A DNA stretch of 64,000 nucleotides from Bradyrhizobium sp. MOS002. Its GTDB lineage: Bacteria > Pseudomonadota > Alphaproteobacteria > Rhizobiales > Xanthobacteraceae. Position 1 is the first letter of the stretch. Every line of letters starts with the position of its first letter. Positions 1 to 8,975 of the stretch are shown here, piece after piece. Both the position numbers and the translations under genes were made by a program. The notes beneath the pieces were generated by a model that worked only from the letters and a program-made list of their open reading frames with translations, made no database searches and was not told the origin of the DNA. Where the stretch lies: NCBI RefSeq assembly GCF_003020115.1, contig NZ_PYFX01000004.1, positions 124,001 to 188,000 of the forward strand, in the 5' to 3' direction.

Positions 1-1
1 C

Positions 2-745
2 TTCTTCGTGATGCTCGTCGCGTTTTCGACGCAGGATGCCAACAAGCTGAAGGTCGTCGCGGGCTCCATGCGCGACGCCTTCGGTGTCCAGACCGAAGCG
101 CGCTATTCCGGCATTGTCGAGTCCGACGGCCTGCCGACCCGTCCTCGGCTGAAGAACGTCGATCACATTCAGCCTGAGGACTCCTCCAACACGCCGACGC
201 CGGACCAGGAGGATCGTGACCGCACGTCGGGCGCGAAGATCAAGGTCGACCGGAATTTTGCGCTGGCGGCGGCCTCGCTGCGTCAGGCGTTGCAGGACAT
301 GCCGGAGCTGACCGAGATGTCCAAGCACATCATGTTCGAGGAGACCAAGCAGGGCCTCAACCTCGAGATTGTGGACCAGGACGGCCGCTCGATGTTCGCC
401 GACGGCTCCAAGGTGCCCTATGACCGCACCCGCCGCCTGATCGAGAAGCTCGCTGTCCCGCTCAAGGCAACGCCGCTGCGCGTCTCCATCGCCGGCCACA
501 CCGCGGCCGGATTCGTGCCGACCCGCAGCGACTACGGCGCGTTCGATCTGTCGGCCGACCGCGCCAATGCCGTGCGTCAGATCCTCGAACGTGAGGGCCT
601 GCCGGCCGCCCATGTCTTCGCCGTCGCCGGCAAGGCGGACACCCAGCCGCTGTTTCCGGACGATCCCTCGCTGGCGGCCAACCGGCGCGTGACCATCACC
701 CTGATGCGTGAAGATCCGCCGCTGCCGCCAAATCTGAAGCCTTAA
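2..745 (+). CDS. MotB-like flagellar motor / OmpA-domain protein, 5' truncated
   Basis: The reading frame enters from the window edge, so the start and most of the N-terminal membrane segment are missing. What remains begins with FFVMLVAFST, which looks like the end of a MotB-type transmembrane helix. A charged Pro-rich linker follows, then a C-terminal OmpA-like peptidoglycan-binding domain (about residues 110-240, with SADRANAV and the closing NRRVTI motif). MotB proteins anchor the MotAB proton-channel stator to the cell wall. The usual GHTD motif reads GHTA here, which is slightly unusual. The membrane Asp that carries protons would lie off the window. Another OmpA-family anchor protein is possible, but the membrane helix plus linker plus OmpA order favours MotB. 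Confidence 0.75.
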   Translation, partial: FFVMLVAFSTQDANKLKVVAGSMRDAFGVQTEARYSGIVESDGLPTRPRLKNVDHIQPEDSSNTPTPDQEDRDRTSGAKIKVDRNFALAAASLRQALQDMPELTEMSKHIMFEETKQGLNLEIVDQDGRSMFADGSKVPYDRTRRLIEKLAVPLKATPLRVSIAGHTAAGFVPTRSDYGAFDLSADRANAVRQILEREGLPAAHVFAVAGKADTQPLFPDDPSLAANRRVTITLMREDPPLPPNLKP

Positions 746-1012
746 GGCGTCTTCGAGCGAAGTGAACGCCGTTTCGCGCGAAGAAAACGCGACAAAACAA
801 GAATGTAGAGCCCGTTTCGCTTCAATCGGAACGGAAAGGCCCGGGGCTATTGCGCTACCACTTTACCTGAGGCATGTCGTCGCGTGAGCGGCGACCGTTG
901 CTGCGCCGTTACAGCATCTGCCCCGGCGCCTGCTATGGTGCCAATTGACAGGGGCGCCGGAACCGTCAAAAGGCGCCGGATCAATTCTCGGGCAGAAGCG
1001 TTCCAGTTTCAT
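746..1012. other. intergenic region between motB-like gene and kup
   Basis: About 267 bases without a gene. Around 811-840 there is an imperfect inverted repeat (CCGTTTCG then CGGAACGG, one mismatch), possibly a remnant of a rhizobial intergenic palindrome. No clear terminator or promoter was recognised. Confidence 0.4.
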
Positions 1013-2911
1013 ATGACGGCGAGCATCACATCGACCGAAGCTCCGGACGGGCCGGTCACCTCTGGTTTCTGGGGCCTGACGCTCGGGAGCATCGGCGTCG
1101 TCTTCGGCGACATCGGCACGTCGCCGCTCTACGCATTCCATGAAGCAGTCAGGGGCGCGGCCCATGGCCAGCCGGTCTCGCGGGTCATGGTGCTCGGCGT
1201 GCTCTCGCTGATCCTCTGGGCGCTGCTGATCGTCGTCACCGCCAAATACGTCCTGCTGCTGCTGCGCGCCGACAATAACGGGGAGGGCGGCACGCTTTCC
1301 CTCATGGCGCTCGGTCAGCGCGCGCTCGGGCGGCGGAGCTGGTTCCTGATGGCGCTCGGCGTGGTCGGCGCCTCCATGTTCATCGGCGATTCCATGATCA
1401 CACCCGCGATCTCGGTGCTGTCGGCGGTCGAGGGTCTGAAGCTCGCAACGCCCGCCTTCGAGCACTATGTCGTTCCCCTGACCGTGCTCATCCTGGCGCT
1501 GCTGTTCGCGGTCCAGAGCAAGGGGACGGCGCTGGTCGCCTCGGCCTTCGGGCCGGTGATGGTCGTCTGGTTCACCGTTCTTGCCGTATTGGGCGCCGTT
1601 CACATCGCCGACGATCCGTCGGTGCTAGCAGCGATCAATCCCTATTACGCGCTGCAATTCCTGCTGTCGCACGGCACGATTGGCCTGGTGACACTGGGCG
1701 CGGTGTTCCTCGCGGTGACCGGCGGCGAGGCGCTCTACGCAGATCTGGGCCATTTCGGCCGCAAGCCGATCCAGTCGGCCTGGATGTTCTTCGTGCTGCC
1801 CTCGCTCCTAATCAACTATTTCGGGCAGGGCGCACTGGTGCTGTCCGATCCCAGCGCAATCGAACACTCCTTCTACCGCATGGTGCCCGAGCACTTCGTG
1901 CTGCCGCTGGTTGGGCTTGCGACCGCGGCGACCGTGATCGCGAGCCAGGCGGTGATCACCGGGGCCTATTCGCTGGTCTATCAGGCTGTGCAGCTCGGCC
2001 TCCTGCCGCGCTTCGAGGTGCGCTTCACCTCGGAAACCCACGCCGGCCAGATCTATCTGCCGCGTGTAAACCGGCTGCTCCTGATCGGTGTGATGCTGCT
2101 GGTGCTGTTGTTCCACACCCCTAGTAATCTGGCTTCGGCCTACGGCATTGCGGTCTCCACCACCATGGTTGCCGACGGCATCATGGGCTTCATCGTGATC
2201 TGGAAATTGTGGAACTGGCGGGCCGCGACGGCCGCAGCCGTGATCCTGCCCTTCGTCGTGGTCGACATAAGCTTCTTCAGCGCGAATCTTCTGAAGCTGC
2301 TCGAAGGCGCCTGGGTGCCGCTGCTGTTCGGCGTCGTCATGGCCGGGACAATCTGGACCTGGCGGCGAGGGTCCGCGATCCTGGTCCAGAAAACGCGCCG
2401 GATCGAAGTGCCGCTGGACGATCTGATCCGGAGCCTGGAGAAGCGGCCGCCGCACATCGTCAAGGGCACCGCGGTGTTCCTGACCAGCGATCCCTCCTTC
2501 GTGCCGACCGCGCTGCTGCACAATCTCAAGCACAACAAGGTGCTGCACGAGCACAACGTGGTCCTCACCATCGAGACCGCGCATACGCCACGGGTCGACT
2601 TGTCGGAGCGTTTCCGGATGGAGAAGATCAGCGACAAGTTCTTCAAGGTCCGCCTGCGCTTCGGCTACATGGAGCAGCCGAACGTGCCGAAGGCGCTCGC
2701 GATCGCGCGCAAGCAGGGCTGGCAGTTCGACATCATGTCGACCTCGTTCTTCGTGTCGCGGCGCTCGCTGAAGGCGTCGGCGCAGTCCGGCATGCCGCTT
2801 TGGCAGGACCATTTGTTCATCGCGCTGAGCCGGTCCGCCAACGACGCCACCGACTATTTCCAGATTCCCACCGGACGGGTGGTTGAAGTCGGAACCCAGG
2901 TCACCATCTAA
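1013..2911 (+). CDS. kup: KUP-family potassium uptake transporter (copy 1)
   Basis: A 632-residue membrane protein, the normal size for Kup/HAK/KT transporters, which carry out proton-coupled K+ uptake across the inner membrane. The family signature [11 protein letters not shown] lies at residues 32-42. About twelve hydrophobic segments follow up to roughly residue 460, then a cytosolic C-terminal domain of about 170 residues. An in-frame start exists upstream (884), but the ATG at 1013 gives the normal family N-terminus and length. A second kup gene follows after 141 bases on the same strand. The two proteins are near-parallel over their whole length (identical closing residues ATDYFQIP and [10 protein letters not shown]), so they are paralogues from a tandem duplication. 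Confidence 0.95.
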   Translation: MTASITSTEAPDGPVTSGFWGLTLGSIGVVFGDIGTSPLYAFHEAVRGAAHGQPVSRVMVLGVLSLILWALLIVVTAKYVLLLLRADNNGEGGTLSLMALGQRALGRRSWFLMALGVVGASMFIGDSMITPAISVLSAVEGLKLATPAFEHYVVPLTVLILALLFAVQSKGTALVASAFGPVMVVWFTVLAVLGAVHIADDPSVLAAINPYYALQFLLSHGTIGLVTLGAVFLAVTGGEALYADLGHFGRKPIQSAWMFFVLPSLLINYFGQGALVLSDPSAIEHSFYRMVPEHFVLPLVGLATAATVIASQAVITGAYSLVYQAVQLGLLPRFEVRFTSETHAGQIYLPRVNRLLLIGVMLLVLLFHTPSNLASAYGIAVSTTMVADGIMGFIVIWKLWNWRAATAAAVILPFVVVDISFFSANLLKLLEGAWVPLLFGVVMAGTIWTWRRGSAILVQKTRRIEVPLDDLIRSLEKRPPHIVKGTAVFLTSDPSFVPTALLHNLKHNKVLHEHNVVLTIETAHTPRVDLSERFRMEKISDKFFKVRLRFGYMEQPNVPKALAIARKQGWQFDIMSTSFFVSRRSLKASAQSGMPLWQDHLFIALSRSANDATDYFQIPTGRVVEVGTQVTI

Positions 2912-2928
2912 ACGACGATTGGCCAAGT

Positions 2929-2944
2929 CATGCAAAATTGCATG
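2929..2944. promoter_or_regulatory. 16-bp palindrome between the two kup genes
   Basis: CATGCAAAATTGCATG has perfect 7-base arms and a 2-base centre, and lies about 109 bases before the second kup start. It could be an operator for the second copy. It lacks the GC-rich stem and T-run of a terminator. Function is inferred only from symmetry and position. Confidence 0.35.
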
Positions 2945-3052
2945 TCAAAGCCCCGAAATCGGGCTAGGCTATGCCAGCAGCGCAGGCCTATAAGCCGCGC
3001 GCCCTTCTGCCGTTGTGCAGTGAAGCATTTTTAGAGGCCATCAGGCTCTCCC

Positions 3053-4981
3053 ATGACAAGTGATGCAGCGATTTCCGCCCCGGAAACGGCGGCGGCCAAT
3101 GGGCATGGCGATGCCCACACCACCGCCGGTTTCGGTGCGCTGACACTCGGCAGCATTGGCGTCGTCTACGGCGATATCGGCACCAGCCCGCTCTACGCGT
3201 TCCGCGAGGCGGTCATGGCGGCTTCTGGCGCGGAGGGAGTACCGACGCCGGCGGCGGTGCTCGGCGTGCTCTCCCTGATCCTGTGGGCGCTCATCATCGT
3301 GGTGACGCTCAAATATGTCGTGATCCTGCTCCGTGCCGACAACAACGGCGAGGGCGGCACGTTGGCCCTGATGGCGCTGGCCCAGCGCGCAGTCGGCACC
3401 CGCGGAACCACCATCGTCCTGCTCGGCATCATTTCCGGCGCCCTGTTCTACGGCGACGCCGTGATCACGCCGGCGCTCTCGGTGCTGTCGGCGATCGAAG
3501 GTATGAAGGACATCACCCTGCACTTCGAGCCTTACATCGTACCGCTGACCGTGATCATCCTGGTCGGTCTGTTTGCCGTGCAGTCCCGCGGCACCGCTCG
3601 CGTCGCCGCCTTCTTCGGCCCGATCATGTGCGTCTGGTTCGCTGTGATCGCGATCGCGGCGATCCACCCGATCATCCAGCAGCCGCAGGTGCTGTTCGCG
3701 CTGAACCCGCTCTACGCCGTGTCCTTCATGATTCACCACGGCATCATCGGCTTCGTGACGCTCGGCGCGGTGTTCCTGGCGGTCACCGGCGCCGAGGCGC
3801 TCTATGCCGACCTCGGCCATTTCGGCAAGCGGCCGATCCAGACCGCCTGGCTGTTTATCGTGCTGCCGTCGCTGGCGCTGAACTATCTGGGGCAGGGCGC
3901 CCTCGTGCTCGGCGATCCCGGCGCGATCGTGAGCCCGTTCTTCCAGCTCTTTCCGCAAGGCTTTTTCCGCGGCTGCATGGTCGTGCTGGCGACCGCCGCA
4001 ACCGTTATCGCGAGCCAGGCGGTCATCACCGGTGCCTATTCGCTGACGCGCCAGGCGATCCAGCTCGGTCTGTTGCCGCGCTTTGAAATTCGCCATACAT
4101 CCGAAGCCCATTCGGGCCAGATCTTCATCCCGCGCATCAACCAGCTCCTGCTGGTCGCGGTGGTGCTGCTGGTGCTGTTGTTCCGCTCCTCCAGCGCGCT
4201 GGCCTCGGCCTACGGCATCTCCGTCACCGGGACCATGGTGGTCACGGCGATGATGGGCTTCGTGGTGATCTGGAAGGTCTGGAAATGGTCGCCGTTCACG
4301 GCCGCCGCCCTGATCGCGCCGTTCCTGTTCCTCGACCTCACCTTCCTGGCCGCCAACCTGCTCAAGGTGTTCGAGGGCGGCTGGGTGCCGCTGGCGCTCG
4401 GCGCGCTCATGATCATCCTGATGTACACATGGCGGCGCGGCAGCCGGCTGCTCTTCGAGAAGTCGCGCAAGCTCGAATTCCCGCTCGCCGACCTCGTGGC
4501 GATGCTGGAGAAGCGGCCGCCGCAGCGCGTGCCCGGCACCGCCGTGTTCCTGACCAGCGACCCCCTCAGCGCGCCGACCGCGCTGATGCATAGTCTGAAG
4601 CACTACAAGGTGCTGCACGAGAAGAACGTCATTCTGACCATCGAGACCGCGCAGACCCCGCGCATCGATCCGGCCGAGCGGGTGAAACTGGAGCAGATCT
4701 CGCCGACCTTCTCCAAGGTGACGCTGAAATTCGGCTTCATGGAATCGCCCAACGTGCCGAAGGCGCTGGCGATCGCCCGCAAGCTCGGCTGGCAGTTCGA
4801 CATCATGTCGACCTCGTTCTTCCTGTCGCGGCGGGCGCTGAAACCGGCCGCCCATTCGGGCATGCCGCGCTGGCAGGACCGGCTGTTCATCTCGCTCAGC
4901 CGTTCCGCCAACGACGCCACCGACTATTTCCAGATCCCCTCCGGCCGCGTCGTCGAGGTCGGCACCCAGGTGACGATTTAG
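3053..4981 (+). CDS. kup: KUP-family potassium uptake transporter (copy 2)
   Basis: A 642-residue Kup transporter with the [11 protein letters not shown] signature near residues 40-50, about twelve membrane segments and the hydrophilic C-terminal domain typical of the family. It differs from copy 1 mainly in a longer N-terminal tail (about 8 more residues), a slightly longer segment after the first helix, and scattered substitutions. The ATG at 3053 is the first good start after the 141-base spacer. Having two copies suggests K+ uptake with different affinity, pH range or regulation. The palindrome at 2929-2944 may give copy 2 its own control. Confidence 0.95.
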   Translation: MTSDAAISAPETAAANGHGDAHTTAGFGALTLGSIGVVYGDIGTSPLYAFREAVMAASGAEGVPTPAAVLGVLSLILWALIIVVTLKYVVILLRADNNGEGGTLALMALAQRAVGTRGTTIVLLGIISGALFYGDAVITPALSVLSAIEGMKDITLHFEPYIVPLTVIILVGLFAVQSRGTARVAAFFGPIMCVWFAVIAIAAIHPIIQQPQVLFALNPLYAVSFMIHHGIIGFVTLGAVFLAVTGAEALYADLGHFGKRPIQTAWLFIVLPSLALNYLGQGALVLGDPGAIVSPFFQLFPQGFFRGCMVVLATAATVIASQAVITGAYSLTRQAIQLGLLPRFEIRHTSEAHSGQIFIPRINQLLLVAVVLLVLLFRSSSALASAYGISVTGTMVVTAMMGFVVIWKVWKWSPFTAAALIAPFLFLDLTFLAANLLKVFEGGWVPLALGALMIILMYTWRRGSRLLFEKSRKLEFPLADLVAMLEKRPPQRVPGTAVFLTSDPLSAPTALMHSLKHYKVLHEKNVILTIETAQTPRIDPAERVKLEQISPTFSKVTLKFGFMESPNVPKALAIARKLGWQFDIMSTSFFLSRRALKPAAHSGMPRWQDRLFISLSRSANDATDYFQIPSGRVVEVGTQVTI

Positions 4982-4990
4982 CTCCACCGC

Positions 4991-5092
4991 TGTCATCGCC
5001 CGCGAAGGCGGGCGATCAAGTCTTCCAGAGACCGCGAGGGGATACGGGGAGGCCGCGGCGTACTGGATTCCCCGCTTTCGCGGGGAATGACA
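4991..5092. repeat. composite palindromic intergenic repeat (GCGGGCGAT / GCGGGGAAT type)
   Basis: Two perfect hairpins, 4995-5016 (arms ATCGCCCGC / GCGGGCGAT, 4-base loop) and 5067-5088 (ATTCCCCGC / GCGGGGAAT), are framed by an outer inverted pair TGTCAT (4991-4996) and ATGACA (5087-5092). It resembles the short non-coding palindromic elements scattered between genes in Bradyrhizobium genomes. It lies downstream of kup and upstream of the rhodanese gene and may also act as a transcript end. Confidence 0.75.
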
Positions 5093-5309
5093 CCGAGCTT
5101 GGCGAGAGACCTCACAGCCCAACGGCGAGAAGTAAAGTAGCGTTCGCCCGGGCCTGACCACGAAGGTCGCGCTTCAAGTCGCTGCGATTTAGCTTTAACT
5201 TGCGCAAGGCAGCTCAAGCCTTTGTAGCGCTTGATTTTCACCGGCCGAGAGGCGAGGTTGCCGGCCGCCGGGATCGCCCCGGCAGCGGCCCGCGACGTTG
5301 GAGGATGAT

Positions 5310-5636
5310 GTGGCAAATCAAGTACAGGATCTGACCCCGGACGAGGTCTCCAAGGGTGTCGCGGAAGGGCGCTATCTCCTCGTCGACGTGCGCGAGCCGA
5401 ACGAGGTCGAGGCCGAGGCTTATCCCTACGGCGTGGTCGTGCCGCTCTCGACCTTCGATCCCAAAGCGATCCCCGATCCCGCCGGCAAAGAGGTCGTGTT
5501 CGCCTGCCGCTCCGGCAAGCGTTCGGTGACGGCCTCGCTGGCAGCGCAGGCCGCGGGCCTGCCTTACGACAAGCATCTGGCTGGCGGCATGCTGGGCTGG
5601 AAGGCGGCGGGTCTTCCCAGCAAGGTCGGCGGCTGA
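5310..5636 (+). CDS. single-domain rhodanese-like sulfurtransferase
   Basis: A 108-residue protein with one rhodanese domain. It opens with the LTPDEVSKGV and LLVDVREPNE strands. The active-site loop is CRSGKRS (Cys near residue 68), followed by the closing GGMLGWKAAGLP motif. Such proteins carry a persulfide on the loop Cys and move sulfur between acceptors in the cytoplasm. The GTG at 5310 is chosen because a GGAGG site sits just upstream at good spacing. A TTG at 5298 would add four residues. It ends 8 bases before the aminotransferase, so the two are probably co-transcribed. Confidence 0.85.
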   Translation: MANQVQDLTPDEVSKGVAEGRYLLVDVREPNEVEAEAYPYGVVVPLSTFDPKAIPDPAGKEVVFACRSGKRSVTASLAAQAAGLPYDKHLAGGMLGWKAAGLPSKVGG

Positions 5637-5644
5637 TCCCGCCG

Positions 5645-6823
5645 ATGTCCAAGAGCTCGTCCCTCAACAAGGTCTTCGCGGACCTTCCCGTCACCATATT
5701 CGAGGCGATGTCGCAGGCCGCGCGCGACAATGCCGCCATCAATCTCGGGCAGGGCTTTCCCGACGATCCCGGTCCCGAGGACATCCGCCGCGCCGCGGCC
5801 GATGCCTCGCTGAACGGCTACAACCAGTACCCGTCGATGATGGGCCTGCCGGAGCTGCGCCAGGCGATCGCGACCCATTACGGCCACTGGCACGGCCTCG
5901 AGCTCGATCCGATGAGCGAGGTGATGGTGACCTCCGGCGGCACCGAGGCCCTGACCTCGGCCATCCTCGCCGTCGTCCAGCCCGGTGACGAGGTGGTGTG
6001 CTTCCAGCCGGTGTACGATTCCTACCTGCCGATCATCCGTCAGGCCGGCGGCATTCCGCGCCTGGTCCGGCTCGAGCCGCCGCATTGGCGGCTGAATGAG
6101 GACATGCTGAAAAGCGTCTTCAATTCAAAGACCAAGGCGGTGCTCTTCAACAATCCCCTGAATCCGTCCGCGGTGGTGTTTCCGCGCGAGGACCTCGAGC
6201 TGCTGGCGCGCTACTGCCAGGAGTTCGACGTCATCGCGATCTGCGACGAGGTCTGGGAACACGTCACCTTCGACGAGCACAAGCACATCCCGCTGATCAC
6301 CATCCCGGGCATGCGCGACCGCACCATCAAGGTTGGCTCGGCCGGCAAGATCTTCTCGCTGACGGGCTGGAAGATCGGCTTCGTCTGCGCCGCGCCGCCG
6401 CTGCTGCGCGTTGCCGCCAAGGTGCACCAGTTCCTGACCTTCACCACCGCGCCGAACCTCCAGGCCGCCGTCGCCTACGGGCTCGGCAAGCCCGACGACT
6501 ACTTCCTGTCGATGCGCAAGGACCTGGCGCGGAGCAGGGACCGCCTCGCCAAGGGGCTGGAGAGCCTCGGCTTCCCCGTGCTGAAGTCGCAAGGCACCTA
6601 CTTCCTCACCGTCGACCTGTCGCCGCTCGGGCTGAACGAGAGCGACACCGAGTTCTGCTGGCGGATCGTGAAGGACTACAAAGTCGCGGCAATCCCGGTG
6701 TCGGCCTTCTACGAGCAGGACCCTGTGACCTCGGTGGTGCGCTTCTGCTTCGCCAAGAAAGACCAGACGCTCGATACCGCGCTGGAGCGGCTGTCGGACG
6801 CAGTGCGCGGGCGCAAGAGGTAG
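5645..6823 (+). CDS. class I/II pyridoxal-phosphate aminotransferase
   Basis: A 392-residue fold-type I aminotransferase. Visible features are the NLGQGFPDDPGP N-terminal signature seen in kynurenine/methionine aminotransferase-like enzymes, the SGGTEAL cofactor loop, an NNPLNP segment, and the Schiff-base lysine at about residue 235 in GSAGKIFSLTGWK. It transfers an amino group between an amino acid and a 2-oxo acid in the cytoplasm; the substrate cannot be read from sequence. It sits between the rhodanese and a polyamine-type binding protein with gaps of 8 and 3 bases, suggesting one transcript. A link to sulfur amino acid salvage is possible given the rhodanese. Confidence 0.85.
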   Translation: MSKSSSLNKVFADLPVTIFEAMSQAARDNAAINLGQGFPDDPGPEDIRRAAADASLNGYNQYPSMMGLPELRQAIATHYGHWHGLELDPMSEVMVTSGGTEALTSAILAVVQPGDEVVCFQPVYDSYLPIIRQAGGIPRLVRLEPPHWRLNEDMLKSVFNSKTKAVLFNNPLNPSAVVFPREDLELLARYCQEFDVIAICDEVWEHVTFDEHKHIPLITIPGMRDRTIKVGSAGKIFSLTGWKIGFVCAAPPLLRVAAKVHQFLTFTTAPNLQAAVAYGLGKPDDYFLSMRKDLARSRDRLAKGLESLGFPVLKSQGTYFLTVDLSPLGLNESDTEFCWRIVKDYKVAAIPVSAFYEQDPVTSVVRFCFAKKDQTLDTALERLSDAVRGRKR

Positions 6824-6826
6824 GAG

Positions 6827-7933
6827 ATGACGATCGTCAGCCGCTTTGGTTTTGGCCTCGCGATCGCCGCCGCGCTGACGTTGCTCTCCGCCCCCGCAGG
6901 GGCCGAGGAGCGGGTCGTCAATTTCTACAACTGGTCGAACTACGTGGCGCCCGACGTCCTCGAGGCCTTCACCAAGGAGACCGGCATCAAGGTCGTCTAC
7001 GACACCTTCGACGCCAACGAGACGCTGGAGACGCGCCTGATGGCCGGAAAGTCCGGCTATGACGTCGTGGTGCCCACCGCCTATTTCCTCCAGCGCCAGA
7101 TCAAGGCCAACATCTTCCAGAAGCTCGACAAGTCGAAGCTGCCGAATTTGGCCAATGCCTGGCCGGTGGTGACCGAACGTCTCGCGATCTACGACCCCGG
7201 CAATGTCTACGCCGCCAATTACATGTGGGGCACGACGGGCATCGGCTACAACGTCGCCAAGCTGAAGCAGATTCTCGGAGCGGACGCCAAGATCGACAGC
7301 TGGGACATCGTGTTCAAGCCGGAAAATTTGGCGAAATTCAAAGGCTGCGGCGTGCACATGCTGGATTCCGCCGACGACATCTTCCCAGCGGCGTTGAACT
7401 ATCTTGGGCTCGATCCGAACTCGACCAAGCAGGCCGACCTCGAGAAGGCTGCTGACGTCGTGGCCAAGGTTCGGCCCTCCGTCCGCAAGTTCCATTCGTC
7501 CGAATACTTAAGCGCGCTTGCGACCGGCGAGATCTGCTTCGTGGTCGGCTGGTCCGGCGACATCATGCAGGCCCGCGCCCGCGCAGCGGAGGCGAAGGGC
7601 GGTATCGAGATCGGCTACACGATTCCGAAGGAGGGCGCGCAGATGTTCTTCGACAATCTCGCGATCCCCGCGGATGCCAGGAACGTCAAGGAAGCCTACG
7701 AGCTGATCAACTATCTCTATCGTCCTGATGTCGCCGCCAAGAACTCGGACTTCCTGTCCTACGCCAACGGCAACCTCGCCAGCCAGAAGCTGGTCGATCC
7801 GAAAATTTTGAACGACAAAAATATCTATCCAGACGAGGCGACGCTCGCAAAGCTGTTCGTCATCACGGCGCGTGAGCCGGCGACCCAGCGGGTCATCAAC
7901 CGGCTGTGGACCAGGGTGAAGACGGGAAGGTAA
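6827..7933 (+). CDS. polyamine-type ABC transporter periplasmic binding protein (PotF/SpuD-like)
   Basis: A 368-residue protein with a signal peptide (hydrophobic residues about 8-22, cleavage near APAGAEE). The mature start VVNFYNWSNYVAPDVL is typical of putrescine/spermidine binding proteins, as are the DTFDANETLETRLMAGKSGYDVVVPT stretch and the late EAYELINYLYRPDVAAKNS region. It captures a polyamine in the periplasm. The start is 3 bases after the aminotransferase stop. No permease or ATPase partner lies nearby, so it either serves a transporter encoded elsewhere or works as a sensor. Family is clear; exact ligand is not. Confidence 0.88.
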   Translation: MTIVSRFGFGLAIAAALTLLSAPAGAEERVVNFYNWSNYVAPDVLEAFTKETGIKVVYDTFDANETLETRLMAGKSGYDVVVPTAYFLQRQIKANIFQKLDKSKLPNLANAWPVVTERLAIYDPGNVYAANYMWGTTGIGYNVAKLKQILGADAKIDSWDIVFKPENLAKFKGCGVHMLDSADDIFPAALNYLGLDPNSTKQADLEKAADVVAKVRPSVRKFHSSEYLSALATGEICFVVGWSGDIMQARARAAEAKGGIEIGYTIPKEGAQMFFDNLAIPADARNVKEAYELINYLYRPDVAAKNSDFLSYANGNLASQKLVDPKILNDKNIYPDEATLAKLFVITAREPATQRVINRLWTRVKTGR

Positions 7934-7940
7934 TCGCGCC

Positions 7941-8027
7941 CGTCATTGCGAGGAGCGAAGCGACGAAGCAATCCAGAATCTTTCCGCAGAGGGATTCTGG
8001 ATTGCTTCGCTTCGCTCGCAATGACGG
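7941..8027. repeat. palindromic intergenic repeat with CGTCATTGCGAG termini
   Basis: The left arm starts CGTCATTGCGAG and runs to AATCCAGAATC (7941-7980). The right arm runs from GATTCTGGATT to CTCGCAATGACGG (7993-8027). The arms are inverted with small indels in the GAAGCG-rich part. This is a widespread Bradyrhizobium/rhizobial non-coding element as far as I recognise it. It separates two convergent genes and could fold as a bidirectional terminator. Confidence 0.8.
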
Positions 8028-8034
8028 AACAAGA

Positions 8035-8967
8035 TCACCGCCACCTGCGATGCAACCACAGCCACTGCTCGGGATGCTCGCGGACCCAGCCTTCCACCAC
8101 GCTCGTGATCGCCTGCGTGGTGCCCTGAATGTCGATCTTGCCGTCGGCGTCCCGCACCGGCGGGACCTCTTCGGTGAGCTCGGCGGTGAAGCGGCCGCCG
8201 GGGAGGCGGATGATGCGGGCGCCGTGGATCGGGCATTCGACCTGGCGCAACAGGCGCGCCAGCATCGGATTGGCGCGGGTCTTGCGGCCGAAGAAGGTGA
8301 CCTCGACGCCGCCGGTCAGATACTGGTCGATCAGCATGGCGACGTGCTTGCCGTCCTTGAGCGCCTGCGCGAGCCGCAGCGGCGCGTCGCGCCCCGCCGG
8401 GATCAGCGTGCCCATGTTGACCTGGCGCATCTCCTGGATGATGCGGTCGGCGGAGGCGATATTCGGGCGACGGTAGAGGATCGCCGCATCGAGCCCGTGT
8501 GCGACGGCGGCGAGCGCCGGCAGTTCCCAGTTGGCCAGATGCGCGGCGAAGATCAGCGCCGGCTTGCCGTCGTCGCGGATGCGGTCGAACAGCTCGATGC
8601 TGCGGCTGGGCAGGTCGATCCGACTGTTTTCCGGATGATCGCGGTCGTAATCCCAGACGTGGTCCATATGGGCGAATTCGGCGCCGACGCGACCGAGATT
8701 GTCCCAGACGCCCATCAGGATGGATTCGATTTCCTCGGGCGACTTTTCCGGAAAGGCGGCAGCGAGGTTGGCGCGACCGATGCGGTGCTCGCGAAGTCGG
8801 GGCCCGATCAGCCTCGTGACGCGTGCGAAAAAGTCCGAGGTCTTGGCCGGATCGAAATAACGCGTGGTGCGCAACATGCCGACGGTGGCAGCGCCGATCA
8901 GGCCTCCACCGATCGACTTGGCCGTCTCCCGCGCGCGGGCCTTCGTCCTCGCCGGAAGCAGCGCCAT
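8035..8967 (-). CDS. lpxXL: lipid A acyltransferase adding the very-long-chain fatty acid (LpxXL)
   Basis: A 310-residue member of the LpxL/HtrB lysophospholipid acyltransferase family. The catalytic H-x4-E motif is visible in AAHLANWELPAL, and DQYLTGGVEVTFFG and the late PEQWLWLHRRW segments are typical. The enzyme transfers a C26-C28 hydroxylated chain from AcpXL to lipid A at the inner membrane. It begins 8 bases after the neighbouring ketosynthase and is the last gene of the acpXL cluster, which is why the XL form is chosen over a generic LpxL. In rhizobial clusters an alcohol-dehydrogenase-like gene often lies before lpxXL; none is present here. Confidence 0.88.
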   Translation of the reverse strand: MALLPARTKARARETAKSIGGGLIGAATVGMLRTTRYFDPAKTSDFFARVTRLIGPRLREHRIGRANLAAAFPEKSPEEIESILMGVWDNLGRVGAEFAHMDHVWDYDRDHPENSRIDLPSRSIELFDRIRDDGKPALIFAAHLANWELPALAAVAHGLDAAILYRRPNIASADRIIQEMRQVNMGTLIPAGRDAPLRLAQALKDGKHVAMLIDQYLTGGVEVTFFGRKTRANPMLARLLRQVECPIHGARIIRLPGGRFTAELTEEVPPVRDADGKIDIQGTTQAITSVVEGWVREHPEQWLWLHRRWR

Positions 8968-8975
8968 GCGTCCGG

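Noticed and set aside
884..1012. Upstream start for the first kup gene
   Set aside because: The extra 43 residues are Arg/Ala-rich, lack similarity to Kup N-termini and would place the start in unlikely leader DNA.
2912..3052. Potassium or cyclic-di-AMP riboswitch ahead of the second kup gene
   Set aside because: Only a 16-base palindrome is present; no conserved multi-stem aptamer was visible in the 141-base gap.
3041..5161. Long open frame (706 codons) antisense to the second kup gene
   Set aside because: Its translation is Arg/His/Gly-rich low-complexity sequence typical of the reverse frame of high-GC genes, and it covers a certain kup gene.
8035..8967. Generic lauroyl acyltransferase for late lipid A acylation
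   Set aside because: Its position as last gene of the acpXL cluster favours the very-long-chain form LpxXL.
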